Position numbers and translations under genes: made by a program. This document shows, piece by piece, positions 44,479 to 53,592 of a DNA stretch of 64,000 bases (position 1 is its first letter; the number at the start of each line of letters is the position of its first letter). A model generated the notes under the pieces. That model did no database searches. It saw nothing but the letters and a program-made list of their open reading frames with translations, and was not told the DNA's origin. The DNA comes from Chloroflexota bacterium (GTDB taxonomy: Bacteria > Chloroflexota > FW602-bin22 > JACPRP01), in assembly GCA_016210495.1 (NCBI GenBank), contig JACQUC010000185.1, positions 74,199-138,198 of the forward strand. Direction: 5' to 3'.

Positions 44479-45558
44479 GTGAGAAGGATCGGCATCCTCG
44501 TTAGCGCCAGGATAAATCAAGAGGAAAGGCAACTGATCCGCCAGGGCGATCATCCACGCCGGGACTACTTCGAGCTGGCGGACGTGCTCGGAGCCACGAT
44601 CATCAACCACGAGCAGGTGCTGGCGAAGGCGTGGAGAGGGAGGTCCAAGACCGCACCGGGGCCGGCGATGGCCCAGGCCTGGCATGCGTTTCAGCGCCGG
44701 CACGAGTACGACTGCATCCTCAGCGACTCGGAGCATGTCGGTATCCCGCTCGCCCTGTTGTTCAAGCTGGCTGGGGTACAAAAGGCACACGTGATGATCG
44801 CCCACCGACTGTCTACGCCAAAAAAGGGCGTGTTCTTCCGTGCACTCGGTGTACAGTCCCACATCGACAAGATAATATGCTACGGCTCGGCTCAGCGCGA
44901 TTACGCCAGCGGGGCGCTGGGCATTCCTCGCGACAAACTGACGGTCGTCCTTCACCCCGCGGATCACCGATTTTGGCAACCAATGGCGGTGGAGAGAGAG
45001 CGGCTGATCGCCAGCGCCGGGCTCGAATTTCGCGACTACCCAACCCTGATCGAGGCGATCAGGGGGGTGGACGCCGACGTGCGGATCGCGGCGGCAAGCC
45101 CCTGGTCGCGCAGGCCCAATGAAACAAGCGGCAGGGAGTTGCCTCCCAACGTCACGGTTGTGGCGCACACCTATCGCGAGCTGAGAGACCTTTACGCTCG
45201 TTCTCAGTTTGTCGTCATCCCGCTCTACGAGACGGAGTTTCAGGCGGGCACGCTGGTGATGTACGAGGCTATGTCGATGGGCAAGGCGGTGATCGCAACC
45301 AGGACAAAAGGCCAGGGCGATGTCCTGGTGGAAGGCACTACCGGCTTGTACGCGCCGCCGGGGGACGCCGACGCGCTAAGGAGGGCCATTCGCCGGTTGC
45401 TCGACAACCCTGCGGAAGCCCAGGAGATGGGGAGAAACGCCAGGCGGGCCGTTGAGGCAGAACTGAATCTCGATGCTTACGTGGAAAACGTGGCTCGAAC
45501 AGTTATCCAAGAGATAGAGCACGCGGCCGCCAGGCAGCGATGTCCTGCTCCCGCATAG
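44479..45558 (+). CDS. GT4-like glycosyltransferase
   Basis: The 359-residue protein has a GT-B C-terminal domain with YETEFQAGTLVMYEAMSMGKAVIAT, an EX7E-like donor site, and GTTGLYAPPGDADALRRAI. The N-terminal half is shorter and more divergent than in the preceding GT4. GTG44479 is set by GGAGGTAGCTGC upstream; the longer open frame lies within the previous gene. It is probably one more sugar-adding step of the repeat unit. Confidence 0.88.
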   Translation: MRRIGILVSARINQEERQLIRQGDHPRRDYFELADVLGATIINHEQVLAKAWRGRSKTAPGPAMAQAWHAFQRRHEYDCILSDSEHVGIPLALLFKLAGVQKAHVMIAHRLSTPKKGVFFRALGVQSHIDKIICYGSAQRDYASGALGIPRDKLTVVLHPADHRFWQPMAVERERLIASAGLEFRDYPTLIEAIRGVDADVRIAAASPWSRRPNETSGRELPPNVTVVAHTYRELRDLYARSQFVVIPLYETEFQAGTLVMYEAMSMGKAVIATRTKGQGDVLVEGTTGLYAPPGDADALRRAIRRLLDNPAEAQEMGRNARRAVEAELNLDAYVENVARTVIQEIEHAAARQRCPAPA

Positions 45559-45597
45559 ACTTGGCTGGCCCATTAGGCAAAAGGAGTTACAAGGCAT

Positions 45598-46578
45598 ATG
45601 CAACCTAGCCTGTTGGAATACCTGGCCTGTCCTGACGACGGGCACGACGCTTTGGTACTGGAGCGCGCGGAAATCGTGGCGGAGACTGGAGATGTTCGGT
45701 CAGGGCAATTGCTGTGCCGCCAATGCAATCGCCGGTACCCGATCGTCGACGGGATTCCCAGCATGCTGCCAGGACCGCTGGCGTCGTTGGCAGGAGAAGA
45801 AGTTCCGGTCGGGTCCTCGGGCGTTGGAGACCAGGCAAACGAGATGCACGCCCGCGACCGGTTGGCGGAGGAATACGCTCGTGAGCTGGGGGTGGATAAC
45901 CAACGCAACCGCGTCGAGGTGGCAGCAACTCTGGAGTGTCTGGGAGCGGCACTTCCCGACGTCATCTTGGACGCTGGGTCCGGCAGCGGCCGGTTTGTAA
46001 GACGACTTGCCGGTCGCTGCCGGGCGATTGTTGCCCTAGATTTCTCTTTGGCGTCCTTGCGGCTTCTCGTCGGCGGCCTGAGCCCAATGGAGCGGCGTCA
46101 AGTGTACGCCGTTCAAGGGGATGTGCTGCACCTACCATTTCGCGCTGGCGCGTTCGACAAGTGCCTCAGTTTTGCCGTGCTAGAACACATCCCGTCGCGA
46201 GCCGGCAAGCACGGGCAGGTTCGCGAGCTGAATCGCGTGTTGAAGCCGAACGGTAAGCTCGTCATCGCGACCTACAATCATAGCTTGTACTGGAGGAGAA
46301 AGGGAATCCGAACGGGGTACCACGCCGGTCGAATCTACTTCGAGAACCTGATGCGAGACGAGTTTGCCGAACTGCTACAACCGCAATTCGCCGTCGAAAG
46401 GATTTCGGGCATAAACAACAGGCTCCCGAAGGGACTGAACGAGCGATTGGGGGAGGTCGGTTACTGGCTGGATCGTGCTTTGGAGGGCTCTCCGGTTTCA
46501 GACCTGTTCGCCAACTATCTGTTGGCGTGCTGCGTGAAGATGACACGCCTACCGCTTATGAAAGGATCTCGAGACTAG
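45598..46578 (+). CDS. SAM-dependent methyltransferase with Trm112-like N-terminus
   Basis: The 326-residue protein starts with a Trm112p-like segment (LLEYLACPDDG, LLCRQCNRRYPIVDGIPSML) with C11, C40 and C43; the fourth zinc ligand is not a Cys. A class I methyltransferase fold follows, with VILDAGSGSGRFV (motif I) and VLEHIPS. It may methylate a sugar or terminate chains. AAAAGGAG lies upstream of ATG45598. Confidence 0.88.
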   Translation: MQPSLLEYLACPDDGHDALVLERAEIVAETGDVRSGQLLCRQCNRRYPIVDGIPSMLPGPLASLAGEEVPVGSSGVGDQANEMHARDRLAEEYARELGVDNQRNRVEVAATLECLGAALPDVILDAGSGSGRFVRRLAGRCRAIVALDFSLASLRLLVGGLSPMERRQVYAVQGDVLHLPFRAGAFDKCLSFAVLEHIPSRAGKHGQVRELNRVLKPNGKLVIATYNHSLYWRRKGIRTGYHAGRIYFENLMRDEFAELLQPQFAVERISGINNRLPKGLNERLGEVGYWLDRALEGSPVSDLFANYLLACCVKMTRLPLMKGSRD

Positions 46579-46611
46579 TGCACAATCAGACAAGGTCTAC
46601 GCCGCCGTCTC

Positions 46612-46638
46612 GTAGGGGCAACCCTGCGTGGTTGCCCC
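46612..46638. repeat. Palindromic repeat, GTAGGGGCAACC family
   Basis: The arms GGGGCAACC (46615-46623) and GGTTGCCCC (46630-46638) follow GTA. It lies between the methyltransferase and GT2 genes and inside a spurious upstream extension of the latter. Confidence 0.8.
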
Positions 46639-46693
46639 GGAGCTTCCAGGCTGGCAACATCGCTCCCGACGACGCTTGCTGCGAGCGCACGGG

Positions 46694-47875
46694 ATGTTGA
46701 TGCTAGTAATGGCAATCGTCGGAGCGATTGAGATCGCGCTGGCGTTGATAAGCGCCTATCTTCTCCTGCTAACCGCGGCTGCCTTCCTGCACCGTGAGAA
46801 GCGTGCTGTCGCGTGCAGCCCGACGAAGCGATTTGCCGTTCTGATTCCAGCGCACGACGAAGAGCTACTGCTTGGTAGGTTGCTGGATAGCCTGGGACGC
46901 CTGGACTATCCGAATCGTCTTTTCGAAATATATGTCGTGGCGGATAATTGCTCGGATGGCACGGCGCGCGTGGCCCGGGAACACCGCGTCAAGGTCTTGG
47001 AGCGCGAAAACGGAGCCCTGATGGGCAAAGGCCATGCGCTCAACTGGTTGTTCGGTGAAGTGTCGCGCGACGAGAGCGAATACGATGCCTTCGTCGTGTT
47101 GGACGCCGACTCCACCGTCACGCCGACCTTTCTTGCCGTGCTGAATGACAAGCTTATGTCAGGCAGTGAGGTGGTGCAAGCCTATTACACAGTCGCCAAT
47201 CCGGCCGAATCCTGGAGCACCAGACTGCGCTTCGTCGCCCTTGCCCTCGTCCACTATCTGCGACCTCTGGGCAAGCGCAGGTTGGGGGCTTCGGCGGGGC
47301 TGAAAGGCAACGGTATGTGCTTTGCGAGATCGGTGATTGAGCAGCACGGCTGGAAAGCATACTCTTTGGCCGAGGACGTCGAGCACCATCTCGAGCTCGT
47401 GCTGTCAGGAATCAAAGTCGACTTCGCTCCTGATGCCATCGTGCGAGCTGAGATGCCTACTTCGTTGCCTGGTGCCCACAGCCAGAACCTGCGCTGGGAA
47501 CGAGGACGCCTGGTGATGGTACGTCGCTACGTCCCGCGACTTATCTGGTCAGGCCTGCGAACCAGAAACCTGGCGCAGGTAGATGCGGCCCTGGAGCAGT
47601 TGGTTCCACCTTTCTCCGTCCCGGTAGCACTTTCCATTCTATGCACTGTTCTAGGACTCGCCGTCGGGTCGAAGCTTCTCACTATCCTCGCGCTGGGCGT
47701 CATAGCCTGCCAGTTGTTCTACATAATTGGCGGACTGGTGCTGGTGGGAGCGCCGCCGCAGGTTTACCTGTCTCTGCTACGTGCGCCGGTTTATGTTGCC
47801 TGGAAAGCCTTTCTGTATGTCGCGGCGCTGTTCAGCACATCACGCCCGGATTGGATAAGAACATCCAGGACCTAA
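46694..47875 (+). CDS. Cellulose-synthase-like family 2 glycosyltransferase
   Basis: The 393-residue membrane protein has an N-terminal helix (VMAIVGAIEIALALISAYLL), a GT2 domain with VLIPAHDEE, VVADNCSDGT, the metal site VLDADS, LAEDVEHHLEL and the processive-type QNLRWERGR, then two or three C-terminal helices. This D,D,D,QxxRW pattern is that of cellulose, chitin and hyaluronan synthases, but no PilZ domain is present. ATG46694 is chosen because the open frame upstream is made of a palindromic repeat; the ribosome binding site is weak. Confidence 0.88.
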   Translation: MLMLVMAIVGAIEIALALISAYLLLLTAAAFLHREKRAVACSPTKRFAVLIPAHDEELLLGRLLDSLGRLDYPNRLFEIYVVADNCSDGTARVAREHRVKVLERENGALMGKGHALNWLFGEVSRDESEYDAFVVLDADSTVTPTFLAVLNDKLMSGSEVVQAYYTVANPAESWSTRLRFVALALVHYLRPLGKRRLGASAGLKGNGMCFARSVIEQHGWKAYSLAEDVEHHLELVLSGIKVDFAPDAIVRAEMPTSLPGAHSQNLRWERGRLVMVRRYVPRLIWSGLRTRNLAQVDAALEQLVPPFSVPVALSILCTVLGLAVGSKLLTILALGVIACQLFYIIGGLVLVGAPPQVYLSLLRAPVYVAWKAFLYVAALFSTSRPDWIRTSRT

Positions 47876-48061
47876 GACACCTCTTCACCGTAAGCCCCCT
47901 CGTGAACCCGCTGTAGCACATCCAACAAGGCACGCAAATTGCTGGGGTGCACAGATCGGTGCTGACAAAGGTTGTAGCCAAGTTGCACCTGGGCAACCGA
48001 AGCCGCCGCTCGAACTCTGCTGGCGAAAGCTACTCTAGCTATAGCGATGCGGAGGAGGGTG
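47876..48061. other. Intergenic region, possible gene remnant on minus strand
   Basis: No intact gene. The minus strand stays open and reads a protein-like stretch (VAQVQLGYNLCQHRSVHPSNL and more) ending near 47875, without a start signal. It may be a decayed gene. CTATAGCG near 48040 could be a weak -10 for the following glycosidase gene. Confidence 0.25.
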
Positions 48062-49228
48062 ATGCAAATGGTTTTGGCCAGATGCGCTCGATTGTTTCTC
48101 CCCCTGCTATTGACGGCTAGTCTGGTAGTCGCGCTGTGGCCAGGTTCCGCCCGGGCGGACGTGCTCGGGCCAAGCGTCGTCAGGGTCGAACGCTTGAGCA
48201 GTGGGGAATTCGTGTACCTGGTGAACGAGGAAGTTGAGTACATGGTTGGCATGGGCTACAATGCCATCTACCGCTTTCTGCCCGATGAGGAAAGGGCGGC
48301 ACGGTACAACCAGGACTTCAGCAGAATGGTGGCCCTGGGCATCAATACCATCCTGGGCTGGGATGCCGACAAGGGATTCGAACAGGACAAGTGGGATGAG
48401 CTAACACTCGACAAAGCCTGGGAGCACGGCATTGGCGTGGTGATGCCGTTCTATCTCCCGCCCGAGGGCAACTACGAGGATGCGGCGTTCCGGGAGCAGT
48501 TGAAGGCGGAGTTGGCGGCAAAGGTGGTGAGATACAGGGACCATCCAGCGCTTCGTATGTGGGGCATCGGGAACGAAGTGATCGAAGGGGTGACTGCCAG
48601 CGGCCAGGTGGATGTCTTCGGCAGTCTGTACCTCGAGCTGGCGGATATCGCTCACGAGCTAGATCCCAACCATCCGGTCATCTACCGAGAGGCGGAGGAT
48701 GTCTACCTGCCCCTGCTGAGCTGGTACCGCCCCGACGACGGTGTCGAACGGCCCTGGTTGCTGTACGGTATGAACTTCTACACCTACCGTCTGGAGGAGG
48801 CCCTGGCGAACTGGCCGTTGCTCAGCAACGGCATGCCGCTGTTCGTAACCGAGTTTGCGCCGGAGGGTTGCGCGGGAGAAGATAGGGTCGTAGGATACCT
48901 GAAGATGTGGGAGATGATTCGCTCCCACCCGGATTTTGTGCTGGGCGGAGCGCCGTACGTGTGGACGACAGACGGGCCGGAGCCGGTGGACCGGGAGTAC
49001 GGCCTGGTCGACGGCGACGGCAACCCCGTCGACGGGTCTCTGGAAGCAATGTCAGGGGAGTTCCTGCTGACCAGTGCGGGGGGCGGGCCATCGTTGCTCC
49101 AGAGGGCGAAACTACGGACTTACCTTAGCTTAGTCTTCGGTATGGAGTGGACCAGCGTAGGGGCAAGGAAACCTCGCCCTGGGGCGGGGCGTGTAGTGGC
49201 AGCCATTTTGCACCGAGAACTAATCTAA
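48062..49228 (+). CDS. Secreted clan GH-A glycosidase (GH2/GH5-like barrel)
   Basis: The 388-residue protein has a signal peptide (LFLPLLLTASLVVALWPGSARA) and a TIM barrel with acid/base E172 in WGIGNEVIEG and likely nucleophile E264 in FVTEFAPEG. The substrate is unknown; barrels of this type occur in GH2 and in glucanosyltransferases. ATG48062 follows GGAGGAGGG. The last 24 residues (VGARKPRPGAGRVV) are read from a GC-rich palindromic repeat, so the original C-terminus may have been replaced. It closes the exopolysaccharide locus. Confidence 0.82.
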   Translation: MQMVLARCARLFLPLLLTASLVVALWPGSARADVLGPSVVRVERLSSGEFVYLVNEEVEYMVGMGYNAIYRFLPDEERAARYNQDFSRMVALGINTILGWDADKGFEQDKWDELTLDKAWEHGIGVVMPFYLPPEGNYEDAAFREQLKAELAAKVVRYRDHPALRMWGIGNEVIEGVTASGQVDVFGSLYLELADIAHELDPNHPVIYREAEDVYLPLLSWYRPDDGVERPWLLYGMNFYTYRLEEALANWPLLSNGMPLFVTEFAPEGCAGEDRVVGYLKMWEMIRSHPDFVLGGAPYVWTTDGPEPVDREYGLVDGDGNPVDGSLEAMSGEFLLTSAGGGPSLLQRAKLRTYLSLVFGMEWTSVGARKPRPGAGRVVAAILHRELI

Positions 49229-49345
49229 TCGAGGCATGGTCATTAATCCCACACGGCGCTCAAAAGCGGACTGGGAACGTGGAGCCGGGAGCGCCCCGCA
49301 AGGCGGGGCCCGCCCCCTCGCGGGCGAGACGCCCGCACCCCCAAA
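49158..49345. repeat. Cluster of palindromic repeats
   Basis: A degenerate GTAGGGGCAAGG/CCTCGCCCT element overlaps the 3' end of the glycosidase gene. After it come GCCCCGC/GCGGGGC (49293-49299/49303-49309) and GCGGGC/GCCCGC (49320-49325/49331-49336). The hairpins separate convergent genes and may stop transcription from both sides. Confidence 0.65.
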
Positions 49346-49386
49346 TTCCTCCCAGCCAGTTATGACCAAGCCCCATCTAATCCCAA

Positions 49387-51246
49387 TCAGTAGACTATTA
49401 GCAACCGCTCTGCCAGCTCCATAGCGTCCACCGGCCAGAGAAATCTTGGGCGGGGATGGCGCACGCCGTCGAGACCCGCGATGGGCCGGCAACTTAGCAC
49501 CATCTGTCGCCACTGCCAGGGCACCGCGTCACGCCCGTACACGGCGCCAAGCAACGCGCCCGCGATGGCAGCGTTGGTATCCGTGTCGCCGCCTCGGCGG
49601 ATGGTGTCGATCACGCCTTCTTTCAAGCTCGGCGCATGAAGAATCTGGTAGAAAGCGTTTTGCAGGGCGATGAGCACCCAACCCTGTCGACTCAAGTAGT
49701 CTTCAGGGGGCTCAGACGCCGCCTTCTCAAGCGCCGCCACCACATCTCTCGACCCGCAGCGCCTGCTGGCCCAGCTAAGCGTGTCCCGGTAGACTTCCTG
49801 TGGCCCCATCCCGGACGCGACGGCGTGGGCGACAGCGACAGCAAAAACGGCGCAGGCCTCCTGGCACACCTTGTTGGGGTGCGTGAGCGAGCTATCGGAG
49901 CGAGCTGCTTCGGCAACCTGGTCGAACGACAGGCCATGTGCCGCTATGCCCAGCGGGCTTACGCGCATCAGCGAGCCGTTCGCCTGGCTCTCTGAGCTTG
50001 CTGCACGTGACGCCGCGAGTGCTGCCTGACCTAGGCGCACGTGCTCAAAAGAGATCGCCCGAACTGCCCTGGAAGTTGTGCTACCGATGTCGAATGGCTG
50101 GGACTGATACCAAGCGTAATAAGCCCTGGCCGCTGCCTCGCTGTCGTACTTCCCGGCCTGTACAATTGAACGTGCCAGGCACAGCGCCATCTCCGAATCG
50201 TCCGTCGGCTGTCCGGCCAGAATGCCCCAGATGCCTCCATCGCGCAACAGATCCAACTTCGCCTGCCGTATCGCCTCGGCCGGCTGGAACTCTACGAGGC
50301 CTCCCAAATTGTCGCCCGCGATCTGCCCCAGGAGACATCCCTGCGCCCGTCGCAACAGCGCGGCATCTCCCACGCTCTTGCTCGGCTCCAGGGAGATAAG
50401 GTCGAAGGGCAGATCAGCATCCGGATCGGGCAGGCCGATAATCTTGTCCCAGGGCTGAAGGCGCATCCTCTCCGTGATCCCCCGAGCTCCGCCAAAGCAC
50501 CGACCCGCAGTGCTCATCCCATCGGGCGAGTACGTGATGGCTTCCCCGTTTTCGTCCACGAAGGCGCCAGCAGTCGCGCGCAAAAGCGCGTGGCCCGCTG
50601 CATAGTCCCAGCCCACAGTCTGCACAACCGATACGGCCGCGGAAGCCTCGCCCGCCGCCGCGAGAGCCAGCCGATAGGCTATGCTCGGGATGGCTCGAAA
50701 ACGGCCCGGGGAGACGCACGCGGCGTTGCGTGACGAGGCGCGGTCGGCCTGCCTGGCCAGCAAAATCACGTCGTCAGTACCCAGATCGGCAGGCCACGAC
50801 ATACGCTCGACGGACTGGCCGTTGCGCTTCAAGGGGCCGCAGCCCTCCGCCCAGGCCATCAGGTCGCCCTCATCGTCCGGCGCGGTGGGGGAGTATACGA
50901 CACCCAGCACGGGAACCCCATCCCTCAGGAGCGCGATCGATACCGCGCTGCCACGGGCCCCCTCGACGAAACCACCTGTGCCGTCGTTTGGGTCGACGAG
51001 CCAAACATACGATGTCGTCGAGGTGCTTGCCGGCAATATCCTGCCCGTCTCCTCACCAAGGTAGCCGAATGCCGCGAATTCGGCCAGCAACCGCTCCCTG
51101 ATGCCCCATTCTACTTCGGTATCCACATCCGCGTGCGAAGTGTCGCCACGCGGCCCTCCGGGGCGCCGAAATTCCTCAAGCAGTTTCGTTCCTGCTGCCC
51201 GGGCCGCTTCGATGGCCACCCGCAGCGCGTATTCCAGCTCCATCAT
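49387..51246 (-). CDS. Fusion of inositol-monophosphatase-family phosphatase and ADP-ribosylglycohydrolase
   Basis: The 619-residue protein joins two enzymes. Residues 1-265 are a Mg-dependent IMPase/CysQ-type phosphatase: the metal ligands are in GEET (64-67), DPNDGT (85-90) and WDYAAGHA (213-220). Residues 300-619 are a DraG-like ADP-ribosylglycohydrolase with QIAGDN, TDDS (348-351) and GGDTDTNAA (D554, D556). Both metal sites look complete. The fusion may couple removal of ADP-ribose with hydrolysis of a phosphorylated product such as PAP, ADP-ribose phosphate or a sugar phosphate; this is inference. GGGGGA lies upstream of the ATG. It is monocistronic. Confidence 0.9.
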   Translation of the reverse strand: MMELEYALRVAIEAARAAGTKLLEEFRRPGGPRGDTSHADVDTEVEWGIRERLLAEFAAFGYLGEETGRILPASTSTTSYVWLVDPNDGTGGFVEGARGSAVSIALLRDGVPVLGVVYSPTAPDDEGDLMAWAEGCGPLKRNGQSVERMSWPADLGTDDVILLARQADRASSRNAACVSPGRFRAIPSIAYRLALAAAGEASAAVSVVQTVGWDYAAGHALLRATAGAFVDENGEAITYSPDGMSTAGRCFGGARGITERMRLQPWDKIIGLPDPDADLPFDLISLEPSKSVGDAALLRRAQGCLLGQIAGDNLGGLVEFQPAEAIRQAKLDLLRDGGIWGILAGQPTDDSEMALCLARSIVQAGKYDSEAAARAYYAWYQSQPFDIGSTTSRAVRAISFEHVRLGQAALAASRAASSESQANGSLMRVSPLGIAAHGLSFDQVAEAARSDSSLTHPNKVCQEACAVFAVAVAHAVASGMGPQEVYRDTLSWASRRCGSRDVVAALEKAASEPPEDYLSRQGWVLIALQNAFYQILHAPSLKEGVIDTIRRGGDTDTNAAIAGALLGAVYGRDAVPWQWRQMVLSCRPIAGLDGVRHPRPRFLWPVDAMELAERLLIVY

Positions 51247-51365
51247 CTATTCCCCCGTTGAAAAACATGCTATTATGTCACTGTCAGATACGTTGCACTA
51301 AGGTAAGCGATCGGCGTGCAACCGGCAAAGAAAATCTAATACGGGTCCATAAAGGAGGCAGAGCA

Positions 51366-52604
51366 ATGCGACGGCTTACTTCCCTGATTATCGCAATTGT
51401 GCTAGTAATCTCTATCCTTCCCGCTAACGCGCTGGCTGCCAATGACACTCCTGAGACCGCGATTCCCCTGACTCCGACCAACGCCGGCCACTCCGACAGC
51501 TTGGTCGGCAACACTGGAGGAGCCGCCCGCTTCTATCGCATCGACTACGCCGGAAACGCACGGCCGGTGGTGATAAGGCTCACCTCCGTCCCCGGCTGGG
51601 ACATTGCTGGCCCTCGGTTCGGCTTCAAGGTCTATGGTCCCAATGGCTTGCTTGGGGACGCGGTGATCGAGCACAACGAGACTACCTGGACGCGCTTCGT
51701 CCTGACCGTGGCGGGCACCATTCCCGGAGTCTACCTCATTCAGGTGTACAATTTCAACGACAATCTGGTGGTAAACTTCAACATCCAGGCCGAGGGACTC
51801 GATGAGGCCACGGCCTCGCCCGACGGCACGCCGCCGGTTGCCACCAATACCAGGCCGGAGGGCGCCACGCTCATCACCCAGCGCGTCACGACGACAGGCG
51901 GCGCATTGCCCGCCAAGAGCGACGGGGCGTTCCAGTACTTCACCGTCGGCTACCCGGGCGCAGGACAACCTATGACAGTCGATATGCGCTATGTGCCGCC
52001 GAGCATGTTCGCCAACAGTGCAGTTGGCTTCATTCTGTACGGCACCGATGGGTCTATCGTCGCGCGAGGCTCGGAAACCTTCCGGGACGCCGCCAACGTC
52101 ACCGTGTCTTTGACGCTCAGCCAGGACGCGGCAGACATCATGCTATTGCAGGTTTTCAACTACCAGCCCGACAAAGAAGTCAGCTACACGCTGGTGATCA
52201 ACGGCGCCGCCGGCAACATAGTAGACGCAAAAGACAACGCAACGCCGGGCCGCGCCATCACGCTTTCCCTGGATGCGTCCGCCGCGCGTGGCTCGATTCC
52301 GCCTGCGCGGGAAGGCTCGTTCAACTACTATCTGGTCAGCTACCCGGGAAATAACCGCACGGTCATCATCACGATTAGCGCGGACGAGGCTGCCGGATTC
52401 AGCGATGGCTCGGTGGGATTCCGGGTGTACAAGGGGGCGGAGTTGGCAGGTACGGCGAACTCGCGCCTGAACGACAAGGGCAACAAGCGAATCGCTTCGC
52501 TCTCGCTTAGCCAGGAGGAGGCGACGACGTTCGGCATCCAGGTCTTCAGTTGGGCAGCGGTTTCCCAGCTCAATTACACGATATTTGTCACGGCGTTGCC
52601 GTAA
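51366..52604 (+). CDS. Secreted protein with three tandem beta-sandwich repeats
   Basis: The 412-residue protein starts with a clear signal peptide (LTSLIIAIVLVISILPANALA). Three repeats of about 125 residues follow. Each has an F-Y-x-[IV]-x-YPG-like start (RFYRIDYAGNARPV, QYFTVGYPGAGQPM, NYYLVSYPGNNRTV), a VGFxxYG segment and a QVFN/QVFS end. The units resemble bacterial pre-peptidase C-terminal (PPC) domains. No catalytic domain is present, so it is probably a structural or binding surface protein. AAAGGAGG precedes ATG51366. Confidence 0.72.
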   Translation: MRRLTSLIIAIVLVISILPANALAANDTPETAIPLTPTNAGHSDSLVGNTGGAARFYRIDYAGNARPVVIRLTSVPGWDIAGPRFGFKVYGPNGLLGDAVIEHNETTWTRFVLTVAGTIPGVYLIQVYNFNDNLVVNFNIQAEGLDEATASPDGTPPVATNTRPEGATLITQRVTTTGGALPAKSDGAFQYFTVGYPGAGQPMTVDMRYVPPSMFANSAVGFILYGTDGSIVARGSETFRDAANVTVSLTLSQDAADIMLLQVFNYQPDKEVSYTLVINGAAGNIVDAKDNATPGRAITLSLDASAARGSIPPAREGSFNYYLVSYPGNNRTVIITISADEAAGFSDGSVGFRVYKGAELAGTANSRLNDKGNKRIASLSLSQEEATTFGIQVFSWAAVSQLNYTIFVTALP

Positions 52605-52680
52605 GTCCTTTTGCCCTGCCGGACACCCCTGGCCGCGGAGACCGCGCCCCTACGACGGTCGGTGGTCGGGGCTGCCGCGG
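52605..52680. repeat. Remnant palindromic repeat between convergent genes
   Basis: A GC-rich GGAGACCGCGCCCCTACG element of the same general type as the GTAGGGGC repeats, read on the minus strand, fills the gap between the convergent genes. Confidence 0.5.
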
Positions 52681-53343
52681 TCAATATCTGCGTCCCTGCT
52701 GCTTTCGAATATCGAATTTTGCCGTATCGGCGACGGCCATTACTGCCATGACCCCTGCCTGGACGGGATCGGTTACCACCAGGTCGGCCGCACCCGGCAC
52801 GCTGCCTGCCATGTTCAGTGAGATCACGATGATCCCTTTCTCTCTGACCTCCTCGACCGCCTTCGTGATGTCGCCACCCATGAGCGACCCAGCGAGAACA
52901 AGAGCCTTCGCCCTGGGTAGCCTCGCCACCGCGCGCACGGCGTCCGCCAGCTCCGGCTCCCCCACGAGCGGTATCGTGTCGACGGAGATGCGCTCGCCTC
53001 GTATGTTGTGCCTATCTGCCTCGCTGGCAGCTCCCAGCGCCACCTGACCCACCTGAGCACCGCCCCCGATCACGATGATGCGCTTGCCGTAGATCCTCGA
53101 AAAAGAAGGTGGCTCCTCCACAGCGGTCACTACCGACAGGCCTGATAGATCACGCACCAGCGCGGCTTCGTCGGGCACGTCCACCAGCTCGAAGTAGACC
53201 GAGGCCTGGCCGGCGTGCCGATCGGTGATGTCCACGTAAATGATGTTGGCCTGGTGTTCCGAGATCACCTTGGTAAGCTGATAAAGTATGCCCGGCTGAT
53301 CGTGCGTCCTGACCAGAAGGGCAACCTCCGCCGTCGGCACCAT
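52681..53343 (-). CDS. ACT-domain protein with DUF5612-like C-terminal domain
   Basis: The 220-residue protein has an N-terminal ACT domain ([25 protein letters not shown], about 5-75) that should bind an amino acid. A Rossmann-like C-terminal part follows ([62 protein letters not shown]). This matches ACT plus DUF5612 proteins known mainly from archaea and some bacteria, of unknown function. ATG53343 is chosen with GGGAAGTGAG upstream; an ATG at 53364 is possible. Confidence 0.75.
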   Translation of the reverse strand: MVPTAEVALLVRTHDQPGILYQLTKVISEHQANIIYVDITDRHAGQASVYFELVDVPDEAALVRDLSGLSVVTAVEEPPSFSRIYGKRIIVIGGGAQVGQVALGAASEADRHNIRGERISVDTIPLVGEPELADAVRAVARLPRAKALVLAGSLMGGDITKAVEEVREKGIIVISLNMAGSVPGAADLVVTDPVQAGVMAVMAVADTAKFDIRKQQGRRY

Positions 53344-53391
53344 AGCACTCACTTCCCGCAGCATGACTGTTTGCGTCGTTCGTGTCACCGG

Positions 53392-53462
53392 CCTTGCAGG
53401 GGCGTTGTGTGCAACGCGCAGAGACATTGGATAGTTGCAACGTCTCTGCGTAGCCCCGCAGG
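53392..53462. repeat. Compound palindromic repeat
   Basis: Outer arms CCTTGCAGGGGC/GCCCCGCAGG enclose GCGTTGTGTGCAACGC and CAGAGAC/GTCTCTG (53419-53425/53442-53448). The cores are related to the 6467-6500 palindrome. It lies between the divergent ACT and GH9 genes. Confidence 0.75.
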
Positions 53463-53529
53463 AACAGGCCTGATTCTCTGTGAAGAATAGACGAACCGGT
53501 GCCGGATGTCAACCAACCAGGCACGTGCC

Positions 53530-53558
53530 TTGACACATGTGCCAGTATTATGTAAACT
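53530..53558 (+). promoter_or_regulatory. Promoter of the GH9 gene
   Basis: TTGACA (53530-53535), a 17-bp spacer and TAAACT (53553-53558). The leader is only about 28 nt. Confidence 0.75.
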
Positions 53559-53592
53559 TCCGCGACGCTTTGTCCAGGCAGGAGGAAGCCTT

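Noticed and set aside
47872..48252. Minus-strand open frame of about 126 codons
   Set aside because: Half of it is antisense to the signal-peptide region of the glycosidase gene and it has no ribosome binding site; only the 47876-48061 part might be a gene remnant.
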